Part shown: piece after piece, positions 17,169 to 25,410 of the stretch
How the letters are laid out: each line of letters opens with the position of its first letter
Position numbering within the stretch: position 1 is the stretch's first letter
Assembly (NCBI RefSeq): GCF_003610535.1
Contig: NZ_RAPN01000001.1
Span: 434,001 to 498,000 of the forward strand
Direction: 5' to 3'
Length of the DNA stretch: 64,000 nucleotides
Source of the DNA: Mangrovibacterium diazotrophicum
Lineage (GTDB): Bacteria; Bacteroidota; Bacteroidia; Bacteroidales; Prolixibacteraceae
The notes under the pieces: model-generated
The model's database searches: none
Told to the model about the DNA's origin: nothing
Seen by the model: only the letters and a program-made list of their open reading frames with translations
Translations under genes and position numbers: made by a program

Positions 17169-18572
17169 TTAAAACTCTAAATCTTTCTTTTGCGCTGGTA
17201 ATTCATAATCTGGCAAGTAGTCATAGAAAGAAGTAGTTTCCTTGTTAAACTTCAGAAGAAAAGAGCCAGTTCCAATATTGCGCCCTTTCTCGATAAGGCA
17301 TTCCGCTAACCCGAAAGTTAGAATACCTTTGTGTGGTTCATCAAATTCGTTTATTTCGTATGTTTCAGGCCTCCAAACGGTCATTACAACATCCGCAGCT
17401 TCTTCAATCTGACCAGAACCTCTCAAGCGGCTTTTGGTTGGCCTGTGATTCCCGTTAGTTGTTCTGCTCAGCTGAGATATCGCAATAACAGATATTCCTA
17501 AATCCTTTGCTGCATTTTTGAGTCTGCGGGCTATCTCCGCAATCTGAGCTTCATCACTCTTATTTTTTAGTCCAGACCCGACCAATTGCAAGTAATCAAC
17601 AACTGCAAGGTTAATCCCGTATTTCATCTTTAACCGTCTCATAGAGGTGCAAATCTGGTCGATGCTTGAAGTACTGCTTTCATCAAAGAAAACTGGCAAT
17701 GTTTTTATAATTCGCGTCGTTATGGAAACCCTATTAATTTCAGATGGCGATAACTTTTGAGTCAGAATCCTTTTTGACGAAATTCCGGTCTCCTGGGCTA
17801 CTAACCGTGCCACCAACTGAATTTTATCCATCTCCAAGGAATAAATTGCAGCTCTGGCCTTGTAGTTCATGACTGCGTTTTTAGTAATTGTAAGCGCGAG
17901 CGATGTTTTACCTTGTGAACTTTCCCCCGCGATGACTAAGAGATCAGTCTTTTGTAAACCACCGGAAAACTTATCGAACTTATAGAATCCAGTACCGATA
18001 CCCGACAAACCGGTGTTCGCTTGATTCCAGGTAATTCGTTTTTCAAGACCGTCAACTCCCTCTGAGATCGTTGTTTCGTTGCTTTTACCTGTTTCCTGAA
18101 TTACAACCAATTCACTTACAGTTTCGTTTACAAGGTCATCTACATCAAGCGTGTCATCATATGCCTTTATTTGTATTTCCGACGAAATCCGGATCATCTC
18201 ACGTTGTATAAACTTTTGGGCGATAATCCGGGCATGAAATTCAATGTGTGCAGCTGATACAACTTTAGAAGTAAGCTTAGTAATCACCAAGGGACCTCCA
18301 ATCTCGTCAAGTAAACCACGATTTCGAAGCTCCTGAGTCACCATCAACAAATCGATTGGTTTATTGCTTTGCGAAAGACTTTTGATTATTTCGAAAATTT
18401 GTTGATGCTGCAATTTATAAAAGCTTCTTGTATCAATGATTTCGGCTATGCTGATGTAGGCGTCCTGTTCAAGCATTAATGCACCCAATACGGCTTCTTC
18501 TACTTCAACAGCTTGAGGCGGAATCTTTCCAAAGACTTCATTAATCTCTTCTATAGTACTTCGAGGTTTCAT
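17169..18572 (-). CDS. DnaB-like replicative helicase of the mobile element
   Basis: A 467-residue DnaB-family protein. The N-terminal domain spans residues 18-125 (VEEAVLGALMLEQDAYISI at its start). The RecA-type motor begins near 190, with Walker A AGESSQGKT at 215-223, the Walker B-like stretch NLAVVDYLQLVGSG, then SQLSRT and an arginine-rich LRGSGQIEEAADVV segment. DnaB unwinds DNA at forks as a hexamer. Its place in a small operon directly after a replication-initiation-type protein, with a 4-bp overlap, marks it as the element's own helicase rather than the chromosomal copy. Such pairs are typical of prophage and phage-satellite replication modules. Confidence 0.92.
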   Translation of the reverse strand: MKPRSTIEEINEVFGKIPPQAVEVEEAVLGALMLEQDAYISIAEIIDTRSFYKLQHQQIFEIIKSLSQSNKPIDLLMVTQELRNRGLLDEIGGPLVITKLTSKVVSAAHIEFHARIIAQKFIQREMIRISSEIQIKAYDDTLDVDDLVNETVSELVVIQETGKSNETTISEGVDGLEKRITWNQANTGLSGIGTGFYKFDKFSGGLQKTDLLVIAGESSQGKTSLALTITKNAVMNYKARAAIYSLEMDKIQLVARLVAQETGISSKRILTQKLSPSEINRVSITTRIIKTLPVFFDESSTSSIDQICTSMRRLKMKYGINLAVVDYLQLVGSGLKNKSDEAQIAEIARRLKNAAKDLGISVIAISQLSRTTNGNHRPTKSRLRGSGQIEEAADVVMTVWRPETYEINEFDEPHKGILTFGLAECLIEKGRNIGTGSFLLKFNKETTSFYDYLPDYELPAQKKDLEF

Positions 18573-19270
18573 ATGGCGTCAAGTTTTAGTCTTGGTTCCT
18601 GATAGTTGGGCGTTTGGCATTTGGGATTAGTTTTTTCTGGCCTCATTCTGGCTATCCATCCAGAAACGGCCTTTTCCCATCTGGTCATCTTATTTTTGCC
18701 AACCATCCAGTTTTTAGACGAATAGAAGGCTTCAAATTTTTCTGCTTCTTGCGATGCGTTTAACGTAAATCCCTTTTCTTCAATCTTTGTAGCAAAACAT
18801 TTTTGAATTTCCAGAAGTGAGGGCGGTGAAAAACAGATAGTTTTTCCCTCTCTTTTATTTTTTTCATTCTTGTCCTTCTTGTTAGAGGTTATATTCGGGT
18901 ACCCTTTCGGTGGAGTTTCCGGTACTGTTTCAGTTTCCGATTCCTGGTATTTGCGCCAATTCCTCACTGTTAGTAGGTGTTTCCTTCGGTTTCCACTGCC
19001 CAATATTTCTCGTACTATCATACCTTCAGTTTCTAGTAATTCAAAGAATTTTACAGTAGTCTTTTTTGAGCATCCAAATAGTGAAGTCCACTGTTCTATG
19101 GATCTGAATGATTGACCGGGATTGCATATGTGTAATTCAAGTCCTACCGTGAATTTCGAGGCAGAGTGATTTACATTAAGGAGTATTATTACCCACCATT
19201 TAAACTGTTTATCATCCTTGAAGATCCAGTGATTCTGAATTTCTCGATATAGACTTATCCACCCCGCCAT
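18569..19270 (-). CDS. Replication-initiation-type winged-helix protein
   Basis: I place the start at the ATG at 19270 (protein MAGWISLYREIQNHWIF...), 233 residues, because this is how phage replisome-organiser-like proteins begin. The longer frame to 19297 would overlap the upstream gene. Residues about 1-115 form the N-terminal winged-helix domain (FKWWVIILLNVNH, SIEQWTSLFGCSKKTTVKFF, LLTVRNWRKYQ). A charged linker follows (KKDKNEKNKREGK). The C-terminal part (KCFATKIEEKGF, then KMTRWEKAVSGWIARM) resembles the DnaD-like helicase-loading region. It overlaps the DnaB-like gene by 4 bp. It is likely to bind the element's origin and load the helicase. Confidence 0.75.
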   Translation of the reverse strand: MAGWISLYREIQNHWIFKDDKQFKWWVIILLNVNHSASKFTVGLELHICNPGQSFRSIEQWTSLFGCSKKTTVKFFELLETEGMIVREILGSGNRRKHLLTVRNWRKYQESETETVPETPPKGYPNITSNKKDKNEKNKREGKTICFSPPSLLEIQKCFATKIEEKGFTLNASQEAEKFEAFYSSKNWMVGKNKMTRWEKAVSGWIARMRPEKTNPKCQTPNYQEPRLKLDAI

Positions 19271-19271
19271 T

Positions 19272-19496
19272 TTAATAGATTTTGATATATTTCTCAATCA
19301 GATATGGGCGACGAGTTATTTTTTTGATAAGTCCTTCTATATAAGCTTCAGTTCCAATAACAGATGAACAGTAGTTACCAACTGCCACTTTTTCTGCTGG
19401 CTTTACATCCATTGACTCTTTGTATGCCAAGCCAGTATCCAAATTGAAACAAAGACAATACTTGCTAGAGGTCCGCCTTTCGTTTTTTACACTCAT
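19272..19496 (-). CDS. small unknown protein in the replication operon
   Basis: A 74-residue frame with an ATG at 19496, two bases after the stop of the upstream HTH gene and one base before the chosen start of the winged-helix gene. This tight packing is the main support. It contains three scattered cysteines (YCLCF, NYCSS) and a basic C-terminus. I recognise no family. It could be a small regulator or a non-catalytic accessory protein of the replication module. Confidence 0.5.
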   Translation of the reverse strand: MSVKNERRTSSKYCLCFNLDTGLAYKESMDVKPAEKVAVGNYCSSVIGTEAYIEGLIKKITRRPYLIEKYIKIY

Positions 19497-19498
19497 GA

Positions 19499-19957
19499 TT
19501 AGTCCTCTTGCTTAGCTTGTAAGTATGCCGTAGCCTTCGCATCGATTTCAGCGTTTGAAAGTCTCTTCCCGGCCTTCAAATATTCTTTTAACTCTTGTTT
19601 CGAAAAGTATAGCCGCTTTGATCGCTTCATGTGAGGCAATTCGCCCCGGCTTACTTTAGAATACAACGTGGGCTTAGTAATCTTTAAAAATTCGGATGCT
19701 TGGTCGGTATCAAGTAATTCATCGGGTAGGGTATCCTGCGTCTGTTGCAGTAGTTCTAGAACTAAGTTCAGTCGTTTCTCATTTTCTTGAGCTTTATAAA
19801 GTATCAATTCTACAGCACTGGGAAGATTATCGTGAGAAATGCCCAGTCTCGGTGTGTTGAATTGACTCTCCTGTTGAAGATAAAAAAGACTTCTGTGTTG
19901 TCGTTCTTCTGGAGATCCAATTTGCGGTTGGGGTAGTGAAGAGAATGATTTTTTCAT
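19499..19957 (-). CDS. Excisionase-type helix-turn-helix protein
   Basis: A 152-residue protein. Residues about 80-128 form a MerR/excisionase-type HTH (LLDTDQASEFLKITKPTLYS, then KVSRGELPHMKRSKRLYFSK, then QELKEYLKAG). The N-terminal 75 residues are polar and helical, perhaps for dimerisation. In Bacteroidota mobile elements such proteins sit near the integrase and control excision or switch on the replication genes. It is the first gene of the unit HTH-small protein-winged helix-DnaB. A strong dyad (20018-20053) lies 60 bp upstream of its start and is a candidate regulatory site. Confidence 0.8.
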   Translation of the reverse strand: MKKSFSSLPQPQIGSPEERQHRSLFYLQQESQFNTPRLGISHDNLPSAVELILYKAQENEKRLNLVLELLQQTQDTLPDELLDTDQASEFLKITKPTLYSKVSRGELPHMKRSKRLYFSKQELKEYLKAGKRLSNAEIDAKATAYLQAKQED

Positions 19958-20017
19958 TGTGAAGTATATTTTAATTTAATACTTCGACAATGATATTGAA
20001 TGGTTAATACCACAATC

Positions 20018-20053
20018 AACCCCCTAGTAACCTTAGGGGGTTACTAGGGGGTT
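20018..20053. repeat. 15-bp perfect inverted repeat with alternative pairing
   Basis: AACCCCCTAGTAACC (20018-20032) pairs perfectly with 20039-20053 across a 6-base loop. The left arm can instead pair with the nearer TAGGGGGTT (20034-20042) as a 9-bp stem. On the plus strand the long stem is followed by a T-rich run. It lies between the 303-residue gene and the HTH gene, both on the minus strand. It could be a terminator, an attenuator or a protein-binding site. Confidence 0.75.
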
Positions 20054-20079
20054 TGTTTATTTTGAAACGCTTTATTTTT

Positions 20080-20991
20080 TTAATACCTGCTGTAATTTCC
20101 TTTGTGTCGTAGCCAGCTACAGAGTCTTTCATCCTTTGGAGGTTCTCCCTTGCTTTTCGTCAAGCAGTCATGAACACTTGACTTATTGAATGGTCGGATT
20201 TCTTTTTTATCACCTTTCTTGTACAAATAGGTGAAATTAGAACAAAGCCATTTATTTATTTCAGTAAAATTACCAATCAGAAATCCATTGTATTTGGCCC
20301 GCTTGAATAGTTCAACAAACTTGTTCTGGTTGGATGGAAATAAGATAGGAGAAGCCAATATATTTCCATTTAAAGCGGATTGTAGTTCTTTATGGTGATT
20401 AGGGAAGAATCCTTTTAACTCATCGTAGATACGACTATTAAATTCATCATCTGGGAATACGATCTGTTTTATTGATGTATTTTTTTGGTGTCCTTTTGAA
20501 ATCGAAGATGGAGTATTAATCTTATTTTCAGACACAGGAGATGCACTAATTCCGAAGGTCTCGGCCGATATTCCAGACTCTTCAGATTTAAGTAATTTAT
20601 TTAGTTCGTCAGTGTCAATATCTTTTTTTTCAATCTCATAATTATTTGATTTTTTATGTGTTATATTAAATAACTGTCCTAGATATTTCATTGAAAAAAA
20701 GTAAGAACGATCATCACAACTCCATAGCGCTTTCAATAACCAATGTAGTATAAGCTCGTAATCGCTAGCACCATAAAGTCCACTAACTGTTGTGCAAGAA
20801 TATGTTTTCTCAAAGACTATTACTAAACTTTCGGTTTTCCTTTTTGAACTTCGAATTGCAGAAAACTTGTTGATGTAATCTTTTATTACAGTCAAAATTG
20901 TATCTGTCTGTTGTTCGGAAAAACCATAATCATCGATACAGTTAATTCTAATATCCTCTTCCGTGAAAAGAATGTATTCCAATGGTTTCAT
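20080..20991 (-). CDS. unknown mobile-element protein
   Basis: A 303-residue protein starting 18 bp after the integrase stop and on the same strand. The N-terminal 120 residues look globular (LFTEEDIRINCIDDYGFSEQ, then YGASDYELILHWLLKALWSC). A Ser/Thr/Lys-rich linker follows at about 150-180, then a second globular part ending in a short basic region (SSVHDCLTKSKGE, SWLRHKGNYSRY). Proteins of this layout are common right after tyrosine integrases in Bacteroidota elements, but I know of no function. It has no membrane segment and no nuclease or ATPase motif. Confidence 0.7.
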   Translation of the reverse strand: MKPLEYILFTEEDIRINCIDDYGFSEQQTDTILTVIKDYINKFSAIRSSKRKTESLVIVFEKTYSCTTVSGLYGASDYELILHWLLKALWSCDDRSYFFSMKYLGQLFNITHKKSNNYEIEKKDIDTDELNKLLKSEESGISAETFGISASPVSENKINTPSSISKGHQKNTSIKQIVFPDDEFNSRIYDELKGFFPNHHKELQSALNGNILASPILFPSNQNKFVELFKRAKYNGFLIGNFTEINKWLCSNFTYLYKKGDKKEIRPFNKSSVHDCLTKSKGEPPKDERLCSWLRHKGNYSRY

Positions 20992-21009
20992 GTGAATGGT
21001 TTGAATGTT

Positions 21010-22233
21010 CTATAGATCCAGTTTGATTTTATCTGCTGCCTGCTGCTTTGCCTCGTCCATAATTTTCGCGTAAACCTGTGTCGTTTTAAGGTTCTTGTGC
21101 CCTAACATTTTAGAAACAGTATAAATATCAGTTCCTTTGCTTAGCTGGAGGGTCGCGTATGTATGGCGAAAGCAATGGAAAGTAATGTCCTTAGTGATAC
21201 CGGCGGCTCCAATCCATTGAAACAGGTGTTTGTTTTGATAGGCCGAATAAGTTAGTCCATCGAATACTTTTATTCCCGGATCACTCGGTTCACCCATAAA
21301 CGAAACTGCTTGTTCCGATATAGGCAAAACTTCGCTGCCTTTAGTTTTCTTCTGGGTAAACTTCAAAATATAACGACCTTCATATTTCTCAACTTCACCC
21401 CAGGTAAGCTTTTGAATATCTGAAAAACGTAATCCAGTAAGAGCAGAGAACAAGGCAGCGCGTTTCAATAATTCGTTATTGCAAGGTGTTTTAACGAGCT
21501 TATTTAATTCCTCAATTGATAGGTACTCTCGCCTTGTATCCCTTTCTTTTATGCTACTTATTTTTCCGTTGAAGTCTGTTTGTATAATGCCATCTTTGAA
21601 GGCTTGACGAATTCCTGCTTTTATTTTGTTGAAATATGCTGCAGCGGAGTTTTGTGATAGGGTCGATTTATCGCTCCTGCTACTTTTGGATGTTAGTAAG
21701 TGGTCTTTCAGCCCTTCAAAAAACTGCTCCGATAAGTCAGCAAATTTTATACTTCCATTAGTGTAGCTTTCTAAATATTTAAGGGCGGACATCCAACTAT
21801 CATAATTTGAATTGTTTCGTCTTTCTGCCATGGCCCGAAAGTACGCTACAAAACATCTTTCGCCTAGATCCTTCTTCCTTAGTTGCTCCCGTTCGTAGTC
21901 ATTGTATATCTCGGGTTTATTTAACTCGTTCTCCCGCTTTTGACGTATTGCTTCAGCCAATTTTAGGGTGTCAGTATTTCCGACTCTATCAAGCGGTGTC
22001 AAGGTTTTCAGACTTTTGTAAAGCTTAATTAATTGTATGGTATCTTTACCTTCCGTTTTCCTTTTGTCGATCTCCCTTTTAACTTCAGCCTTATCAGTTA
22101 AAATATACATGTTTAAAAACTGCCTCCGGGTTGCTTTCCCATTCCGAACAATAGCCGGATAAAAGTCTAGATAAAGGCTTTTACGCCCGTCAGAAATATT
22201 CTTTTGCCGTAATGAGACTTTGATTCCTGTCAT
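21010..22233 (-). CDS. Tyrosine recombinase (integrase) of the island
   Basis: A site-specific recombinase of the Bacteroidota type, which cuts and rejoins attachment sites through a covalent phosphotyrosine. I start it at the ATG at 22233 (MTGIKVSLRQKNISDGRKSL), the usual beginning of the arm-binding domain; the open frame extends to a TTG at 22290. In the longer numbering the core-binding domain lies at about 140-250 and the catalytic domain at 255-420. Catalytic residues are R288 (TGLRFSDIQ), a Lys near 314, H372-x-x-R375 (HCFRH), H398 (LGHKN) and Y407 (TTQVYAK). All are present, so it should be active. It follows the HTH gene and precedes the 303-residue gene in one operon. Confidence 0.93.
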   Translation of the reverse strand: MTGIKVSLRQKNISDGRKSLYLDFYPAIVRNGKATRRQFLNMYILTDKAEVKREIDKRKTEGKDTIQLIKLYKSLKTLTPLDRVGNTDTLKLAEAIRQKRENELNKPEIYNDYEREQLRKKDLGERCFVAYFRAMAERRNNSNYDSWMSALKYLESYTNGSIKFADLSEQFFEGLKDHLLTSKSSRSDKSTLSQNSAAAYFNKIKAGIRQAFKDGIIQTDFNGKISSIKERDTRREYLSIEELNKLVKTPCNNELLKRAALFSALTGLRFSDIQKLTWGEVEKYEGRYILKFTQKKTKGSEVLPISEQAVSFMGEPSDPGIKVFDGLTYSAYQNKHLFQWIGAAGITKDITFHCFRHTYATLQLSKGTDIYTVSKMLGHKNLKTTQVYAKIMDEAKQQAADKIKLDL

Positions 22234-22286
22234 ATCCTTTGCTTTTAAAATATTAAGAACGTGATCTTTAAAAAAAAGGCCTTCTA

Positions 22287-22640
22287 TCAAGTCAATAAGC
22301 TATCGATGTCAGTTCTTTTTATCCGTGTCAATCGTTCCCCGAGGTTGGTAGCTTTTATCTGTCCAGTCTCCACTAAGCGATAAACGGTACGAACAGAACA
22401 GCCTAATAGATCAGACACTTCTTTAACGCTTAAAAAGTCTTTCGCTTTCAATTCTTCAATCGGTCGGTTTATTATCTGTTGGGTTTCAGTGTTTGACTGC
22501 TTAATCTTTTCCGCACGTTGTCGGGCTTTGTAAAACATTTTTGAGCAATGGTCAGAACAACATTTTGTGACTGTTGTCCGGGCGGTAAATTCCTTTCCGC
22601 AATGCTGACAAATCCGTTGTACTTGAATTTTTGATGTCAT
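22287..22640 (-). CDS. Zinc-finger plus helix-turn-helix regulator
   Basis: A 117-residue protein with an N-terminal zinc-ribbon-like motif (CQHCGKEF, then CCSDHCSKMF, residues about 12-36). After a basic linker comes an excisionase-type HTH at about 68-115 (FLSVKEVSDLLGCSVRTVYR, then LVETGQIKATNLGERLTRIK). This combination is frequent just upstream of Bacteroidota integrases and is probably a DNA-binding excision or regulatory factor. It is the first gene of the integrase operon and the last island gene before mnmE. A nested inverted repeat (22706-22738) lies upstream and may be its operator. Confidence 0.85.
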   Translation of the reverse strand: MTSKIQVQRICQHCGKEFTARTTVTKCCSDHCSKMFYKARQRAEKIKQSNTETQQIINRPIEELKAKDFLSVKEVSDLLGCSVRTVYRLVETGQIKATNLGERLTRIKRTDIDSLLT

Positions 22641-22705
22641 TAGATAGCCTTTAATGTTATTAAAGCGAAATAAGTGTAATTAAGTGCCATAATTTCCCCT
22701 AAAAC

Positions 22706-22738
22706 AAGGCTGATTTTGTACCTCAGCCTTCTAGGTAC
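22706..22738. repeat. nested inverted repeats upstream of the integrase operon
   Basis: AAGGCTGA (22706-22713) pairs perfectly with TCAGCCTT (22723-22730). Overlapping it, GTACCT (22718-22723) pairs with AGGTAC (22733-22738). A further AGGTACAA follows just downstream. The two dyads cannot form at the same time. They are about 65 bp upstream of the zinc-finger/HTH gene and fit an operator or recombinase-binding region. Confidence 0.6.
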
Positions 22739-22803
22739 AACAAAGGTACAAATCGGCACAAAATAAACTAATAACATTACAAAAAACCACAAAATAAAAT
22801 TCA

Positions 22804-22833
22804 ACAAAAAAAGCCCTTTAAATTAGGGCTTTT
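22804..22833. terminator. bidirectional terminator after mnmE
   Basis: The hairpin AAGCCCT-TTAAATT-AGGGCTT is flanked by an A-run on the left and a T-run on the right. It serves mnmE (minus strand), whose stop is 43 bp away, and could also block rightward transcription. Confidence 0.75.
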
Positions 22834-22876
22834 AGTGAGTTATATAATGTTTTTGTATTTGCTTATTTTGTTGCAG

Positions 22877-22894
22877 TTACTTTCCGATACAGAA
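22877..22894 (-). other. candidate attachment site at the 3' end of mnmE
   Basis: The last 18 bases of mnmE (encoding FCIGK and the stop) occupy the position used as attB by SGI1-type islands in Gammaproteobacteria. The island's integrase gene is about 640 bp away. I saw no second copy inside the window; the other end of the island is outside it. Integration in the adjacent intergenic stretch is equally possible. Confidence 0.25.
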
Positions 22895-24292
22895 ATTCTT
22901 AAAGATATGTCCCAATACTTCGTCATTGGATATTTCACCGGTTATTTCACCGAGATAGTGCAGACACTCGCGGATATCCTGAGCCAGGAAGTCGCCGCTA
23001 ATGCCGTTATTCAACCCGTCAATAACGCGAACAACTGCCTCGTGAGCATTTGTCAGCGCTTCGAAATGGCGAATATTTGAAACGATGACATCAGCACCTT
23101 CGGCTTGTTGCAGGTTGGCGCTTTCTTTCAGCAGATCGATCAGACTATCCAGGTTTTGCTGCTGCTTCGCCGAAATGAATACGACATTTTCGTTGTCGGC
23201 AAGATCAATTTCAGAGAGCATTTCCCCGATTTTATCGCGCCCAGCCAAATCGGCTTTATTACCAACGATAATCAACTCCTGATCGTTGACGCGCTCGCGA
23301 ATCTTCTCAATCCGTTGTTGGATCAAGTCCATCGGATTCGTCAAATCAGTAACTAACAATACAATCTCAGCCTGCTCCAACTTGCTGTAACTGCGTTCGA
23401 TCCCAAGGTTTTCAATCTGGTCGGTTGTTTCGCGAATACCGGCCGTATCGAAGAAACGGAAGGCTGTTCCATCAATATTAATCACGTCTTCAATAACGTC
23501 GCGGGTGGTACCGTGAATATCCGAAACAATCGCTTTCTCTTCCTTCAACAACGCATTAAGTAAGGTAGACTTGCCAACATTGGTCTCGCCAACAATGGCA
23601 ACCGGAACACCATTTTTCAAGACATTACCCAGTTTGAATGAATTAGCCAACTTGGCTAACAATTCTTCAATTTCTGTGGTTAACCGAACCAATTCCTTGC
23701 GATCGGCAAACTCCACATCTTCCTCGCTGAAGTCAAGCTCCAGTTCAACCATCGCAATGAAATGCAAAAGCTGGCCACGCAACTTGCTGATTTCCTTCGA
23801 GAAACCGCCGCGCATCTGTTTCAGTGCCATTTTATGGTTGGAAGCGTTGCTGGAGAAAATCAGGTCTGCTACCGCTTCAGCCTGCGAAAGGTCCATTTTG
23901 CCATTCAAAAAAGCACGTTGGGTAAATTCGCCGGGACGAGCCATTCGCGCGCCGTGCTTGATCAACACTTGCAACAATCGCTGTTGAATGTAAACCGAAC
24001 CGTGGCAGCCAATTTCAATGATATCTTCACCTGTAAACGAATGCGGCGCGCGGAACAACGACATCACAACTTCATCAATAATCTCGGCACCTTCGCTGAT
24101 CGTTCCGTAGTGTAACGTGTTCGCCTTTTGGTTGGCTAGCTTCTTCGACCTGTTGGTTGATTGGAAAACCGCCTCAGCTATGTCAATAGCCTTCTCACCC
24201 GACAATCGAATGGTTGCGATGGCTCCCATGCCGGGAGAAGTTGCAATAGCACAAATAGTAGCTTGATCCAGCATATTTCTTATTTTCTGCAA
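22877..24292 (-). CDS. mnmE: tRNA modification GTPase MnmE (TrmE)
   Basis: A 471-residue GTPase that, with MnmG, makes the 5-carboxymethylaminomethyl group on U34 of several tRNAs. The N-terminal tetrahydrofolate-binding domain spans about 1-120 (IATSPGMGAIATIRLSG). The G domain follows, with GETNVGKST (G1), the switch region with DTAGIRETTD (G3) and NKAD (G4). The conserved C-terminal FCIGK, whose Cys is needed for modification, is the last thing encoded. The gene is intact although the island ends close to its 3' end. No co-transcribed partner is visible in this window. Confidence 0.97.
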   Translation of the reverse strand: MQKIRNMLDQATICAIATSPGMGAIATIRLSGEKAIDIAEAVFQSTNRSKKLANQKANTLHYGTISEGAEIIDEVVMSLFRAPHSFTGEDIIEIGCHGSVYIQQRLLQVLIKHGARMARPGEFTQRAFLNGKMDLSQAEAVADLIFSSNASNHKMALKQMRGGFSKEISKLRGQLLHFIAMVELELDFSEEDVEFADRKELVRLTTEIEELLAKLANSFKLGNVLKNGVPVAIVGETNVGKSTLLNALLKEEKAIVSDIHGTTRDVIEDVINIDGTAFRFFDTAGIRETTDQIENLGIERSYSKLEQAEIVLLVTDLTNPMDLIQQRIEKIRERVNDQELIIVGNKADLAGRDKIGEMLSEIDLADNENVVFISAKQQQNLDSLIDLLKESANLQQAEGADVIVSNIRHFEALTNAHEAVVRVIDGLNNGISGDFLAQDIRECLHYLGEITGEISNDEVLGHIFKNFCIGK

Positions 24293-24462
24293 AAGTATTG
24301 AAATCTTTAAAGAACACCCAAGTCTGACTTAGAAACTGTAAAAACAGCTCAGAGCTGTAAATGATTAAAACTTTTTAGTCAAAGATTCTACAAACCTGAA
24401 CGTCTTTGCCGCAAGCTTTTCAAAAAGTCGCAGAGTTTTATATCAAGCTATCGGCAAAGCAC

Positions 24463-24470
24463 TATATTTG
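24463..24470 (+). promoter_or_regulatory. TAnnTTTG -7 element upstream of fabG
   Basis: TATATTTG matches the Bacteroidota sigma-A -7 box and lies 95 bp before the ATG at 24565. It falls inside the longer open frame that begins at 24406, which supports the shorter start for fabG. I see no good -33 box. Confidence 0.45.
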
Positions 24471-24564
24471 TTCCGCTAAATTAATATTGGGGCAGATGCA
24501 GCCGGAGCGTGAAGTCAAACCGGCGAGCAAAATTTTTAAACCAATAAATAAACAGTTACAAAAG

Positions 24565-25311
24565 ATGAAATTACTTGAAGGTAAAACAGCTATCGTAACC
24601 GGTGCGTCAAGAGGTATCGGTAAAGCTATTGCTATGAAATTTGCCGAAGAAGGCTGTAATATCGCGTTCACTGACTTGTTTGAAAACGAGGCTATGAAAG
24701 CAACAGAAGCCGAACTGGCTGCTTTAGGTGTAAAAGCTAAAGGTTATGCTTCAAACGCTGCAAATTTTGCTGAAACGGACGAAGTAGTTAATAAAATCGT
24801 AGAAGATTTCGGTCGTATCGATGCATTGGTGAACAACGCCGGTATCACAAAAGATACGCTGTTGATGCGTATGACAGAAGACCAATGGGACGCTGTTATC
24901 AACGTGAACCTGAAATCAGTTTTCAACTTTACAAAAGCAGCTCAAAAAGTGATGTTGAAACAACGCAGTGGTTCAATCATCAACCTGAGTTCTGTTGTTG
25001 GTGTTAGCGGTAATGCCGGCCAATCAAACTACTCAGCTTCAAAAGCGGGTATCCTTGGTTTCACCAAATCAATCGCTAAAGAGCTTGGTTCTCGCGGCAT
25101 TCGCAGTAACGCGATCGCTCCTGGTTTCATCATCACCGAAATGACAGGTGCTATTCCGGAAGACGCTCGTAAAGCATGGGAAGCAAACATCCCGATGAAA
25201 CGCGGTGGCACGCCGGAAGAAGTTGCTAAAGTTGCTTTGTTCCTTGCATCTGATCTTTCATCGTATGTAAGCGGACAAACGATCAACGTTTGCGGCGCAA
25301 TGAATACTTAA
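24565..25311 (+). CDS. fabG: 3-oxoacyl-[acyl-carrier-protein] reductase
   Basis: A 248-residue short-chain dehydrogenase that reduces 3-oxoacyl-ACP with NADPH in fatty-acid elongation. The start is the ATG at 24565 (MKLLEGKTAIVTGASRGIGK). The open frame reaches back to 24406, but the extra 53 residues are not part of the family, and a promoter box lies within them. Visible motifs are the cofactor-binding TGASRGIG, NNAG, the catalytic Ser in INLSSVVG, and the YxxxK pair in YSASKAG. The C-terminus (SSYVSGQTINVCGAMNT) is typical. The gene is monocistronic, with its own terminator just after it. Confidence 0.95.
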   Translation: MKLLEGKTAIVTGASRGIGKAIAMKFAEEGCNIAFTDLFENEAMKATEAELAALGVKAKGYASNAANFAETDEVVNKIVEDFGRIDALVNNAGITKDTLLMRMTEDQWDAVINVNLKSVFNFTKAAQKVMLKQRSGSIINLSSVVGVSGNAGQSNYSASKAGILGFTKSIAKELGSRGIRSNAIAPGFIITEMTGAIPEDARKAWEANIPMKRGGTPEEVAKVALFLASDLSSYVSGQTINVCGAMNT

Positions 25312-25332
25312 TGAATTGTTAGCATACAGCAT

Positions 25333-25369
25333 AAAAAAAGCCGGGATGAATTTCATCCCGGCTTTTTCT
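25333..25369 (+). terminator. strong rho-independent terminator of fabG
   Basis: GCCGGGATG and CATCCCGGC form a perfect 9-bp GC-rich stem over a 5-base loop, extended by flanking A/T pairs and followed by TTTTTC. It lies about 25 bp after the fabG stop. Confidence 0.9.
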
Positions 25370-25410
25370 TTTATATTTAACGTTAAACCAAACAAACAAA
25401 GCAAAGAACC

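Noticed and set aside
1-22640. Integrative conjugative element or intact prophage
   Set aside because: No relaxase, coupling protein, Tra, capsid, portal, terminase or tail genes are visible; these could only be to the left of the window.
24406-24564. N-terminal extension of fabG
   Set aside because: The 53 extra codons have no similarity to the family and contain a TAnnTTTG promoter box; the ATG at 24565 gives the standard start.
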